Origin: Seminavis robusta
Taxonomy: Eukaryota; Bacillariophyta; Bacillariophyceae; Naviculales; Naviculaceae
Length of the DNA: 64,000 nucleotides
NCBI GenBank assembly: GCA_903772945.1
Contig: CAICTM010000477.1
Location: 1-64,000 of the forward strand
Direction: 5' to 3'
A program made the position numbers and the translations under genes. A model generated the notes under the pieces. The model was given only the letters and a program-made list of their open reading frames with translations. It searched no databases and was not told where the DNA came from. Positions 22,981 through 34,900 of the stretch are shown here, piece after piece. Position 1 is the first letter of the stretch; each line of letters starts with the position of its first letter.

Positions 22981-25900
22981 ATGTTTGAAACCCAACCCAC
23001 CGATGCCGAGTCATTGGACATTAGTGATGAATTTGGTGAGGACGACGACGATGATGATCCCGAGATGGCCCGCTCTGGAGCTTCCTTGAAGAGCAACGAG
23101 TCCAAATGCGATGAGAATGCTCCGCTGGCAGAGAAGGAAACCCAGTTCGTCTCACGGCTTCGAGAGGTTGTCTTTGGGGTCTTGCTGGTGGCCGCAGTGC
23201 TCATTTGCGTCAGTGTCTATCACATGTCTTCACGGAGCGAGAGGGAAGAGTTTGAGACCTACTACGATGGTGCCGCCGAGAGAGTCATGCAAGTACGTGA
23301 TTGCTGGCTGCATGCTAGGGTGGCTAGCTAGCCTAGCTAGATGGTTGTGGATCTTTCTGTATACTCATCTTTCTTGCATCTCTTTTGCATCTCTTTGGCA
23401 CGAAACAGACGTTCTATGATATTGGAACCTCCAAGTTGGGCGCCGTCTCTAGCTTGGGTCTGGCCAGTGTCTCTGGGAACTGGCCCTTTGTGATTGTAGA
23501 ACGATTTCAGCAACGCGCCGCTGCCGCAAGACAGCAATCTGGGGCTCTCTTGATACATGTGAACCCCATTGTCACGGATGAGCAGAGACCACAATGGGAA
23601 TCCTTTGTGGCAAATGCATCGTCCCAATGGATGTAAGTTCCCAAGCAGCCCAGCAAGTGATGCTGGTGAACGTCGTGTGTCCTTCAGGTATCTCACGTTG
23701 ACTTCCCCTCTCTTCTTCATTACGCCATGGCAGTGAGGACGCCACGGAGTATCAGGACAATATAGAAATGCTCAAGTTCGCCGAGGAGGCGATTCGTCCC
23801 AACCTGGCCGGTATGGGCGAAACCGTCATCTCGGACAATGGAACCATGCCAATTTGGGACTACAACAGTGATCTTACAAAGGAACCTGTGAGGGGGCCCG
23901 GCCCATACATGCCCGTCTGGCAGACTTCGCCGCTGCTCTTGGGTGGACTCGATGTGAACAAAAACGCAGTCGTCAACTTTGACGAACCCGGGGCCAACGT
24001 CTCCTACCATACCGAGTCTTTGGTGATTGGGGGCTTTCAAACCGCTCCCGAGGGAGGCGTCGATTCCAAAAATGTCTATACAAGCTTGTTTGCGCTGCTC
24101 CTCAGCGTGGCCAACAACGAATCCAGCCACTACAGCGGCGCCCCCTTTAGTCAAGTTTTCTTTCCCGTTTATGAGACGTATCAAGCAGAAGGAGCCCCAT
24201 CCCGTAAACCTGTCGCTATCATGACGGCGTGGATCCAATGGTGTGGATACTTTGACAACGTCCTGCCTTCCACCATGAAAGGAATCTACGTCATTTTTCA
24301 CAATTCTTGCTCCGAGTCTTTCACCTATGAGATCAACGGACCAAAGATGACAGCAGTGGGGCCATCCGATAGGCACGATCCGGCATTTGATCACATGCGA
24401 AGGTCGGCTTCGCTCACCGACACCATTACGCACATTGCCGACGGAAGCAAGTACGGGATCCCCGTGAGCAAGGAACACTGCGCAATCAGCATTGACGTGT
24501 ATCCGTCCCAGACATTCTTTTATCAATACAACACCAGCTATCCATTGGCCATGACCATTGCCATTGGTTCCATCTTCCTTTTCACCGTGGCCATTTTCTT
24601 TCTGTATGACCGGCTCGTTGAGCGGAGGCAGAAACTTGTCATGGACCGCGCCGTCAAAACGAATGCTATTGTGACTAGTCTGTTCCCAGAAAATGTGAGG
24701 GACCGCCTCATGCAGCAGACAAATGTGGAAGGGGAGAAGAAGGAAAAGGAGAGCCCCTTCAACATTGCTCGAAGTACTCGGCTTCGTGGGTATCTTCAAG
24801 GGCAGCAAGAGGATGATTTCGATCAAGCACCTATCGCTGATTTGTTCCCACACTGCACAGTGCTGTTTGCCGATATTGCTGGCTTCACTGCTTGGAGCTC
24901 CACTCGTGACCCAGCACAAGTGTTCATTCTGCTTCAAACTTGTAAGATTCTTGCTGAGCCGTCTTGTTTCATTCCAGTTGCTGTCTTTGGCTTACATCTG
25001 GTTGCATGTTTCCGTAGTGTACCAAGCATTTGATAAGATTGCCAACAGGAGAAAAGTGTTCAAGGTCGAAACAATTGGTAGGTTCAGTAGCTCCTAGAGC
25101 CAATGATGGTGAAGCTGTCTGGAACATTCCTCACGTTGCAGTTATTTCTTGAATGAATCATTCCAGGTGATAGCTATGTTGCGGTAAGTGGAAAATTTTG
25201 GGGAATCCTGCCCAGCAATCATAATGGGCACACTAACAGATCTTCCCTTCTGAACATTACAGGTCACTGGTCTTCCCGAGCCGCAAGAGATGCATGCAGT
25301 GATCATGGCAAGGTAGGAGGGGTCTCGCTAGCCAGTTTCAGTTGGTCTCTTGGCGTTGCTTTCTTTTCTCATCCAATTGTTCCATTTAGATTTGCTATTG
25401 AAACACAACGCAAGCTGAACCAGATACTTCCACAGCTGGAAAGCACCTTGGGGCCTGACACAGCTGACCTATCCATGAGATACGGTTTACATTCGGTGAG
25501 TAGCCTGTATTCGAGGATCTTGGCAAGCTGTCATCCACAAAGACTAATTTGTTTCGCTTTTCTCAATCCACTGAAAGGGGCCTGTGACAGCTGGTGTGCT
25601 TCGAGGCGAACGTGCTAGGTTCCAGGTTAGTGTGCTGTTCTTGTCTTGGTCCACATGATGCAGTGAAGGCACCGCGCTAATACATTGCCTTGAACCCTCA
25701 GTTGTTTGGTGATACAGTCAACACGGCTGCTCGTATGGAAAGGTGAGGGGGTCTTGGCTTTGCAGTGGAAACCATCTTAGCCCAGGACGCAGCAGCCTCA
25801 CTCTTATTCGTGATTCTTGTTTGTCAGCAATGGAATCAAAGGGAAGATACAAGTCTCTCAATCCACGCGTGATCTTCTTGTCGAGGCTGGAAAAGCTAGT

Positions 25901-27882
25901 TGGGTTACGCCAAGGCCAGATCCAATCAAAGCCAAAGGCAAGGGGGTATTGAAAACGTACTTTGTTGAGCCCCCAGCTCCAAAGGATGAAAGTCTCCTGT
26001 CGGGTCACCACAGTGCTTCTACTGGCATCCACACTGAATCATCGGGCGGTGGCAGTGTGAGTCCCACTACTCGTGTGCCAGTGGCGAACACCAGCATGTA
26101 CGCAGACAAGCGAAGGGAACGCCTGGTGAATTGGATAGCCGATCTACTCCAGGAGCACATGAAACAGCTTGTCGCCACTCGTGAATCTGCAACAAGCAGT
26201 GTGGCATTGCGGTATTCACCGCCTGAAGGAGCCACCAGCCTAGATGAAGTGGCGGAGGTTATTGTGCTCCCAGGATTTTCCTCCGAACGAGATACCCGTG
26301 GAGTTGAGGTGGACAGTGATGTACTAGCTCAGCTTCTCCAGTACGTGGGTGCTATTGCAGGCATGTACCACGAGAACCCGTTTCATAACTTTGGTGAGAA
26401 AACGATAGCATTTTTCCTACACAATCTCATTCACATTCAGAGCTTACCCAGTTGTCCCCTTGTCGGTTCTTGCTACATGTACAGAACATGCATGTCGTAA
26501 GTGCTCCAAGATTGAATAGTTGGAACCAGATGCTTGCAATTGCTGCTGCTAACCTACAGTTGTGTGTCCATTGTTTGTACAGATGTCACCATGGCCTGCA
26601 ACAAGTTCATGCAGAGAATTGTGGATGAGGATGTGGAATCTGCAGAGGCATCGGACGAGAGTGAAGAGCAAGGCTCGGGTCTTTCAAAAACACATGGGAT
26701 TCATTCTGATCCTCTTACGCTGTTGGCAATCGTGCTTTCCGCCCTAATTCATGATTGGTGAGTTCATTTGCTCCTTTTCCAGTGAGTGTATTTGCTGTTC
26801 TTGCACTAATGCGCTGCTTGTCTTTTGACTGCACCGTAGTGACCACCGAGGAGTATCCAATGCTCGGTTGGCAGTAGAGGACGAAGCCCTTGGATGCAAA
26901 TACAAGAATCAAAGCGTAGCGGAGCAGGTATGTCCAACGCAAAGAAGGCTGAGCTTCTGGTCTAGAGACATGAGATTTCGCCAAAGAGGAACCTGTCACT
27001 TACACCCTATTCCTTTCTGATGATAGAACTCCTTGGATCTGGCATGGGACCTCTTGATGGGCGACGACTATGAGGCTCTTCGACTCTGTTTGTTCACAAC
27101 TGAAGCCGAATTGAAACGCTTTAGACAGGTAAGGCTGACAACACATACCAATGTGAACTGAGTCCAGATATGAACACTCACCTCACTGTATATGTCCTGC
27201 CCTACAGGTACTAGTCAACATGGTCTTGGCCACGGATATCTTCGACAAAGAACTCAATGACCTTAGAAGAAAACGTTGGGAGAAAGCATTTTCTGCTGAT
27301 TGTAAGGTATCTCACGAGGAGAACAGGGATCTTAGGAATACCATTGTCATTGAGCACATCATCCAAGCTTCCGATGTGTCGCACACAATGCAACATTGGC
27401 ACATCTACCGCAAGTGGAACAAGCGTCTTTTTCGTGAGCTGTCGCTGGCCTACAGCCAAGGAAGGATGGCCAAGGACCCCAGTGAGTTCTGGTATCAAGG
27501 AGAAATTGGCTTCTTTGACAATTATGTCATCCCTCTGGCAAAAAAGTTGAAAGACTGCCAGGTCTTTGGTGTTTCCAGTGATGAGTGCTTGGACTATGCT
27601 ATTCAGAACCGGGATGAGTGGAAAGAGAAAGGAGAAGCCTTGGTGGAACAAATGAAGGATGAAATAAGAGCAGAAAAGGAAAAGCGGGGCTCCTTCACCA
27701 GCCAGGCACCTTTGAGGCCGGAACCAACCACCAATGTTGCACTCGCATCAACCAAGAATCACGAATCCTTCCAAGAGTCCAACACAGAAGCAATGACACT
27801 CAGTATGACTTCATTCGAAACCTCGTCAGCATCACTTTCTATCATATTTGATGATCACGGAAGGCGCTGTGTGGACTGTTAG
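22981..27882 (+). CDS. GC2: two-TM receptor cyclase fused to HD phosphodiesterase
   Basis: Fifteen exons encode 1227 aa: 22981-23292, 23409-23632, 23734-24941, 25018-25077, 25167-25183, 25263-25312, 25390-25495, 25578-25625, 25702-25742, 25828-26393, 26485-26496, 26583-26757, 26840-26927, 27027-27128, 27208-27882. TM1 is about 63-81, TM2 about 448-471, with an ectodomain between. Cyclase: Asp559 (FADIAGFT), Asp603 (GDSYVA), pair Glu599/Gln675, Asn682 and Arg686. PDE: NPFHNFEHACHV with His875 and His879, HDCDHRG with His938/Asp939, and Asp1059 in QASDVSHTMQHW, so all metal ligands of a class I PDE are present. One chain thus could make and destroy cyclic nucleotide at the membrane. Two exons are microexons, of 17 and 12 nt, each coding a metal-binding motif. 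Tail is Ser/Thr-rich. Confidence 0.88.
26485..26496 (+). other. 12-nt microexon of GC2 encoding PDE metal-ligand His
   Basis: Bounded by ACAG before and GTAAGT after. With its neighbours it completes FHNFEHACHV and supplies His879. Homologous GC3 has the same residues inside one long exon, which supports the reading. Confidence 0.75.
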
Positions 27883-28309
27883 ACATCATGCTAGCGAGAA
27901 AGCAGCAACCCAAGTTCATCTTTCACCTCTTGCCTCTCATCTTCATGCTTCCTGAGCAAGTACATTCCACAACTGCCATTCTCTCCCCATGATTATTCTC
28001 TCATCTTCGTATTCCAGAGCAGAGACAGACATTCCACTTCATAATAGATTCATAGACATTGCTATTGGCGTTGCTATCATGTTTACCTGTGTCCTTGAAT
28101 CAGCCACAAACAATTGAGGCAGCGACAGGTTTCGGATCAATTCTTTTCAACAGTTAAAGTTCTTCTAACAGCTCTTCTAACTTATAGCTTCTTGTGTTTT
28201 GTGCGTGCATGCTAGAGCAGGAGACTGACAACTGAGAGAGCGGATAGAGTGCTTGTGATAGGGAGCAAAGCTCGCAACCGAGCTCGATTTGAGAGAGTGC
28301 AACCAAGTC
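27883..28309. other. Intergenic; no gene seen
   Basis: Three-prime region of GC2 and promoter side of the small gene at 28310. Nothing distinctive. Confidence 0.5.
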
Positions 28310-28858
28310 ATGTCATTCAGCACAACAAATATTGTATCCTTCCTGCTGCGCAAAGGCGTGATTCCCTTGTGTTCCGGTGGTGCATCCTGTTGTTTTGCGC
28401 TGTATTCGGCAAAGATGTCGCATGCAGCCGATCTTTGGGAACTGTCGTTGACTAGTACAGACGAGAAGGACGGTGTTGACCGCGAACGCTACAACGGGAA
28501 TGATAACCATCTAGTCCACAACCTATACCGCGAGACAGTGCAACACTACGTGGTCCGATTGCGGCAACACAGCGGCGCCTGTCTGTGGCTGTCCTTGTCC
28601 AGTGCTGCCATGGCCATGGAAGCCTACAAGGACTGGCAGCAATACTCTACATCATCTACCAGTAGTAGAAAGTCGACGTGGAAAGAATTGTCATTAGCCC
28701 TGTGGCAAAGTCAACGGCCTCTCCCTTTTTTCCTGCGACCATCTGTTGCTTTGACGAGTGCTGGGGCGCTTGCCTTGGTGTTTCAGCTGTACGGAGGATT
28801 CGTTTTTTGGCAACCGGAAGCACCAATGTACTATCAAACGGGCAATACGAGAGGCTAA
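28310..28858 (+). CDS. Small protein with two hydrophobic segments, unknown
   Basis: A 182-aa frame starting at ATG (MSFSTTNIVSFLLRKG), between GC2 and GC3 on the same strand. A Cys/Ala-rich N-terminal stretch may be a weak signal or transmembrane segment. A hydrophilic middle (DEKDGVDRERYNGNDNH) is followed by a hydrophobic helix around GACLWLSLSSAAMAM and another around LRPSVALTSAGALALVFQLY. No family is recognised. It could be a membrane or organelle protein; intron structure downstream cannot be excluded. Confidence 0.5.
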   Translation: MSFSTTNIVSFLLRKGVIPLCSGGASCCFALYSAKMSHAADLWELSLTSTDEKDGVDRERYNGNDNHLVHNLYRETVQHYVVRLRQHSGACLWLSLSSAAMAMEAYKDWQQYSTSSTSSRKSTWKELSLALWQSQRPLPFFLRPSVALTSAGALALVFQLYGGFVFWQPEAPMYYQTGNTRG

Positions 28859-30225
28859 GGAAACACAGGAGGCTTTCTGCCAAAGTATAAAGTTAGTTTG
28901 CGACGTTTTTTGTTTGCGGTGACGAGCCATCTCAAGCAGGGGTGTATGGCTGCCATGCCCCTCAAGATGCCATAGCCGTGGCGCGAGTTGCGGGAATTGC
29001 CCTCGATCGAAAGGGCATTCATAGCCCACCGGTGCATCCATGACAAGCAAGTAATTCATGCTATGCAGAACAAAAAAAAGAAAAACTGATGGCGGGACAA
29101 GCAATCAAAGAAAGAGTGTTATGCAGAACGGAAACGAGATTACCATAACAGGTGTGTAAAGGAAGTGGGAACTTGGACGAATTTGTGTTTGCACAACGGA
29201 CGACCTCAATCGGCGAGAGATGAAAATGATGAAACGGACGCTCTCATCATATTCGATTGATGCAGTGGCAGAATGAGGAAGTACGCACCGATACCCTATG
29301 CCAATAGTGAGAAGACGAGGGCAATTCCCAAGGATACCAGTACCGTACTTCGAGACCAGACAATCGATGAGATGGTGTAGCTAGCAGCTTGCGACATTGC
29401 AACATTGCATGCTACACGGAAGGTAATACATGTACTACTTGGCCAACTAGCTACTGTAGCTAGCAATTGGTATTCGATTCGATTCAACGGACATGTATTG
29501 TGGCGACCTTTTACACGTCAGTCTCTTGATGCCAGGGCAGTACCGTACATGCCTTGCAACTTGCAACCTACCGGTACCGCTCGGTGGTCCAAAATTCGGC
29601 TTGGTCGCATAAATTTATAAATTTGGGTTTGTCCGTTCTCATTCTTGCTTTTCCACCGCACCACGTGTGGAAACTGAATGATGAATTTTTCAGGGGCAGT
29701 GACGTGAGTGATGACACCGAAAGTACTCCTTGAACCAGAAGCTTTCTTCAATGTCTTTCTTTATTTAACATTCCTACAATACGGAATCAAAGGAACGGGA
29801 AGGGCTGTAGGTGTAGAAGGAGCAATAAATATTTAATTAGGGTTCGTCGCGCTTTTAAGGAATCCCGTAACTGTAGTTGCGTTGCTGAAGCACCCTCACC
29901 GGTTTATTTGAGGGAGAATTGAATAGGTATTGGTCACCTGTACACCTTTCCGTTGACATGGTACGGTAGCTGTCTACCGGAAGCTACTAGCTAGTACCGT
30001 ACCAGTACCTGGCAGTGGTTGCTTGAAATTATGCTGAGGTTGATTGCATCTTTCTGCTAAAACTCTACTGAGTACTGAGTACTGGAGTACGGTAGCAACC
30101 TGCCTGGAGACTCAGTGCAGCCGTACACCATGGAGGGATCATGGATCTGGAGAGAAGCAAGAGTCAGTTTTTTCAGTGGTGAGAGGGACGGCCTGGTCTT
30201 GGTATCGCACGAGCACACAGAAGCA

Positions 30226-30579
30226 CTGGAAAGTGTCGCAAAAGCTGAATTTTTGGCGAGGGACATGGGGAATTCAACACTTCAACTGTTGAATTGGGTC
30301 AAAAGTGTTGAATTTTGATTCAACACCTGTTGAAAAAACTGTTGAATCTAATTCAACACTTGTTGAATTACTGTTGAATAAAGTGTTGAATAATGCACTA
30401 CAATAACTAGCAAACTGTTGAATTACTGTTGAACAAAGTGTTGAATATATTCAACACTGTGTTGAATAATATTCAACAGTTTTTTCAACAGTTTTGAAAT
30501 TCAACACTGTTGAAAAATGAAATCCAGCTGAAAATTCAACACTTTTCATCGCCAATTCAACTTTTGCCACACTTTCCAG
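30226..30579. mobile_element. 354-bp foldback/MITE-like element built of TTCAACA palindromes
   Basis: The ends are inverted repeats: CTGGAAAGTGTCGCAAAAG on the left and, on the other strand at the right end, CTGGAAAGTGTGGCAAAAG, each continuing into TGAATT and GGCGA. The interior is almost wholly made of GTTGAAT / ATTCAACA motifs in both orientations, so it can fold on itself at many points. It has no coding capacity. A target-site duplication is not clearly visible. This fits a non-autonomous DNA element. Confidence 0.8.
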
Positions 30580-31925
30580 AAGGCTGCTGGTGCGCCGTGC
30601 GCAGGACTCTGCAGGATCGTTTGCTCGTGCAACGGTAGCCTTGTTGTCTTGGAGACTTACGCATTATTTGATTAAGCGAAGCCCACCAGACCGCTCACCG
30701 CTCAAGGCTAACCCAGGCTGGCTGTTCCGACTTCTACTAGTATGCAGTAGCAATTTTTGTGGTCATTGGCAGCTTGTTTCGAGGTTTGAACGCTGGCAAG
30801 TCAGACGACAGAGGAGGAGGAAAGGTGAGGGAATTGCTATTATTGGTTGTAACTCCTTTGCTGCAGCTGCTCCTTTGCCTTTAGCAGCAGCCGTTTCTTC
30901 TATCCACGATCCTTGGATTCGATTCCACTCCTCAGAAATCTCCCGGGTTCCGGCAATTCCGCAGGTTCAACACAGATAAAGTATGAACGGTACGGAATAT
31001 GTACCGGTACCACAAATAATGACCTTTAGCTTCTTTTCTCACAAGTTCTTATAAGTACCAGCACACTGTAGAAACTTACTGTACCTTGTACTCCGAGTAT
31101 TCTGTAATCCGAGTACTCCCCAGCCACTCTTTTACTATAGACCTTCTATGGTGATGGATTGGAGAAAAACTTTCGGCGAGCACATGTACCGGTATGTAGA
31201 CATAATGACTCGGAAACCAGCGCATCACAAAATCTTGTTCGCACGTTGAAAACAGGCAGTCCAGACACTTTGCTTCTTTTTTGATGACCCCGAACAAGAA
31301 TTCGGCGAAGAAAATATCTGGACTGTGAGTGAATGTGTTAAGGGCAAGTTGACCTTCAAGACACCAAGTGAGGAATTCTAAATAGCCAAATGGTGGCTCA
31401 TGACAGCGTAGACGCTGGTAAGCGTTGTACGGGAGTATTCAGCATTGGGTCATTCCTAAACCAATGCTCGATTTTTTTGGTTCGAGTTCAAAGACCAAGA
31501 AAACATTAGATTTACGAACCAAGCCACATGGAAGGTCGTTATTCTGCTGTTAGCAAGATTTGTTTTTCGCCCTGCTGGTGTCAAATTAAGAGTCCACTGT
31601 AGGGGAAGGTACTAATCTTGTCCGCCCTTAACTAAATGTCGCAGTGAATCATTGCCATCGAAACTATCATACTCACATACTCACATCACTCATCCTTGCC
31701 GTCGAGCTTCACGCCACACCCGCCACCAACACACTCGCACATCATCAAATCCTGCTTTCAGGGTTTCCTCAACTGCTCAAAGTAAGTGTTCGGAGGTCAA
31801 GATATTATGCCCCCGTGGTCTGTGGTAACCACAATCTTTGCTTCGCTGAAAACAGAAAGCTCCGAAGTCTCACAATAAGTGAACTACAGCAGCAACCAAC
31901 AACTAGTCTACTCGAGTATCGACAG

Positions 31926-31960
31926 CAAAGCAAAGCAAAGCAAAGCAAAGCAAAGCAAAC
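31926..31960 (+). repeat. (CAAAG)6 microsatellite abutting the GC3 start codon
   Basis: Six CAAAG units and one CAAAC lie directly before the C preceding ATG 31962, so the tract forms the end of the 5' leader. Confidence 0.9.
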
Positions 31961-31961
31961 C

Positions 31962-34900
31962 ATGGCGATGACGTTAACCATGGAGGAGAAGAAAGCAGCG
32001 GACAATCGCATCAGCGTCACGAGGACGGCCGAGGATCTGAGCCTCAGTGACGATGAAGACTATGCCGACGAGAGCGGGTTCGAGGCGAACTCCTCGATTG
32101 GTGGCTCCCAGTCCGCGAGCACGGAAAAGCTGAACCTGGCCAAGAGAGAGACACAGGCCGTCTTCAAGCTGCGTCTGCTCGTCTTTGTCGTCTTGTCGCT
32201 TGCTGCCGTGGCCGTCTCCATCATTGTCTTTCTCGTCACCAAGAACGCCGAGAAGGATGAATACCGGAATCAGTACGACGCGGCGGCTCAGAAGGTGGTC
32301 GAGTCTTTCATTGACATTGTCAACTCCAAGCTCCAGGCCGTGTCCAGTCTCGGGGTCGCCATGATTGCTCATGGAGTCGATGTGAGTCTTCGCACTTGCT
32401 TGTTGTCCTTCGCCTGAACGCTACCTAGCTGCCGTTGAGTTTGCTTTGCGAACCAACCAACTGAGCCTTGCTACCCAAACACTCTTCTCACCTCCCTTGC
32501 TCTTATCTTTCTTATCTTGCAGCACTACCGTCAATGGCCATTTGTCACCTTGTCTAGGTAAGGCTAAGCTACCCTCAGAGATACCCATTGGATACCCCTG
32601 CTTAACTTTGACACTGAACTCACCTTCTGTCTGTCTGTCTGGTTGTCCCTCCGCAGCTTCCAACAACGTACCTCCACGGCAAGGGCTCAGTCGGGTGCTC
32701 TCTACGTGCATGTGAACCCAATGGTCCGCGAAGCAGATCGGAAAGGCTGGGAAGAGTTTGTCGTGACGGAGGAGAACTATTGGATGTAAGTCTTCTCGCC
32801 ATAAGGAACGGAACCTGTGGATCCATTGACTATGGGTTTGCTAACAGCGTTGCCTTTCTATCTTGATTCATACATACAGCACCCAAGGCTTGGAGTACCA
32901 AGAGAACGTGGGCCTGTTGGACTTTTCCAGCAAGACAGATATCAGCCCCATGTTGAACTCGATGGACGCGTATCCGATCTGGGTCCGCGACGAAGACGGC
33001 GTGCCGGTTAAGGATACTGCGGGTGCCCCATACATGCCAACTTGGCAAACGAGCCCCGTCTACCATGGCGGAGCCACTCTCAACGAGAACTTGTTGCAGA
33101 ATTCCTTGTCATCCAAGGGCCTCAACGCTTCCTTCTATTCTTCCTCTGTTGTCATTGGAGACATGCTCACTGCTCCACCAGGCGGCATGGATTCAAACAA
33201 CAGTCACTCGGCCATGATGGCTCTCATGCTCAGCACTGCCCATAACAAGACGGAGCAGTACGAAGGTGATCCCATGAGTCAAGTCTTCTTTCCCATCTTC
33301 AACTCCTTTGAAGACGACCGCGAGCCTGGTAAGTGTCGTGTCGGGCAAACGCCACTCCACTCTATACGAGTAAACCATGCTGTGAAGGAGACCACGTCTG
33401 ACCCGATTCATTCTGTTCTGTTGCCCTCTTGTCCTTCCTGTTACAGTTGCCGTCATGGTGGCATGGATCTCCTGGATTTCCTACTTCCAAGACCAGCTCC
33501 CCAAGAGTTTGCAAGGCGTCCATGTTGTTCTTCACAGCACTTGCTCTGGAGACTTTACCTATGAAATCAACGGAGAAGAGGTCCGTTATCTTGGAAGGGG
33601 TGACCTCCACGAAGAAATATTTGACGACATGAAGCAATCGGCCACCTTTGAGTCCTTGGAAAACATTGGGGATGGAACCAAGACCGGACTGCCATTGAAC
33701 AAGGACGAGTGCATGATGAGCATTGATGTGTACCCCTCCACCAAGTTCTACGAGGCCTACAACACCAGCACACCCATTGTCATGACGTTTGTTACGGCCT
33801 GCGTCTTTGTCTTCACGGTCTGCATGTTCTTGCTCTATGACCGCCTCGTCGAGCGTCGTCAGGCGCTTGTCATGCAAAAGGCCGTCGAATCCAATGCCAT
33901 TGTCACTTCATTGTTCCCCGAGAATGTCAGGGATAGGCTCGTCCAGATGAACAACGACAGCAAAAAGGACAAGGAAGGAGGTGCCTTTGGACTCCGCCAG
34001 AGCCACCGTCTCAAGGCTCATTTGAGGGGTGCAGAGGACGATGGCAGCAACGAGGCTCCCATTGCTGATCTTTTCCCTCGTTGCACTGTGCTCTTTGCCG
34101 ACATTGCTGGTTTTACAGCTTGGAGTTCCACTCGAAGCCCAGAACAAGTGTTCACCCTTCTCCAGACTGTGTATCAAGCATTTGATAAGATTGCCAAGCG
34201 GAGAAAAGTATTCAAGGTCGAAACTATTGGTAAGTTTGGCTCCAGGGAGAGAAAACGATCGCTCCGGTGTCTGGAAAACTGCTCACATTACAGTCCTTCT
34301 TCGTTCCAATTCCAGGTGACAGCTATCTTGCTGTCTGCGGACTCCCTGAACCCCAACCTGAACATGCTATTATCATGGTGAAATTTGCCTGGGATTGCCT
34401 TCAAAAGATGCATGAAGTGACTAGAGAGCTTGAGTGCTCCCTTGGACCCGACACTGGAGACCTGGCAATGAGATTTGGGCTTCACTCTGTAAGCAGCCTG
34501 TTGATGGGGATCTTGTCAAGCAAAAAGACCTTTTGGCTAACACGTTGTTATATGTTCTCAATCTACCATGCAGGGGCCTGTGACGGCGGGAGTGCTTCGA
34601 GGTGAACGTGCCAGGTTCCAGGTGAGTAGGAAACTTGATTGACAGTACACACACATGCTTATCAGCGCACCACACTAACGCAGCTGCCTTAAACCCTCAG
34701 TTGTTTGGTGATACAGTCAACACTGCTTCGAGAATGGAGAGCACCGGGGAGCGCGGCAAAATCCAGGTAAGCATAGTCCAGTGAATACAGAGACAATGAG
34801 GCGTCCGGGCTTTTCAGCAGCTCATCCTTTTCTTCTCGTTTCTTCCCCCAGGTCTCTCAAGACACGGCCGATCTAATCAAGGAGTCATGCAGGGATCATT

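Larger units (their letters stand above)
28859..31961. other. Intergenic, 3.1 kb; holds a MITE-like element and a 5'UTR microsatellite
   Basis: No convincing coding region. Contains TACCGGTA/CTAGCTAG tracts (29440-29580, 29960-30015), the inverted-repeat element at 30226-30579 and the CAAAG tract at 31926-31960. An open frame at about 30590-30979 lacks protein-like character and has no homolog I recognise. Confidence 0.5.

Noticed and set aside
30226-30579. CRISPR-like array of TTCAACA units
   Set aside because: Units are short, in both orientations and irregularly spaced with no spacers; inverted ends show a transposon-like element in a eukaryote.
30590-30979. Plus-strand open frame next to the MITE-like element
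   Set aside because: Composition is not protein-like and no domain is visible; part may be an untranslated or decayed region.
31644-31961. In-frame upstream extension of GC3
   Set aside because: No ATG occurs in it, and it reads through the CAAAG microsatellite; the GC3 start at 31962 is better.
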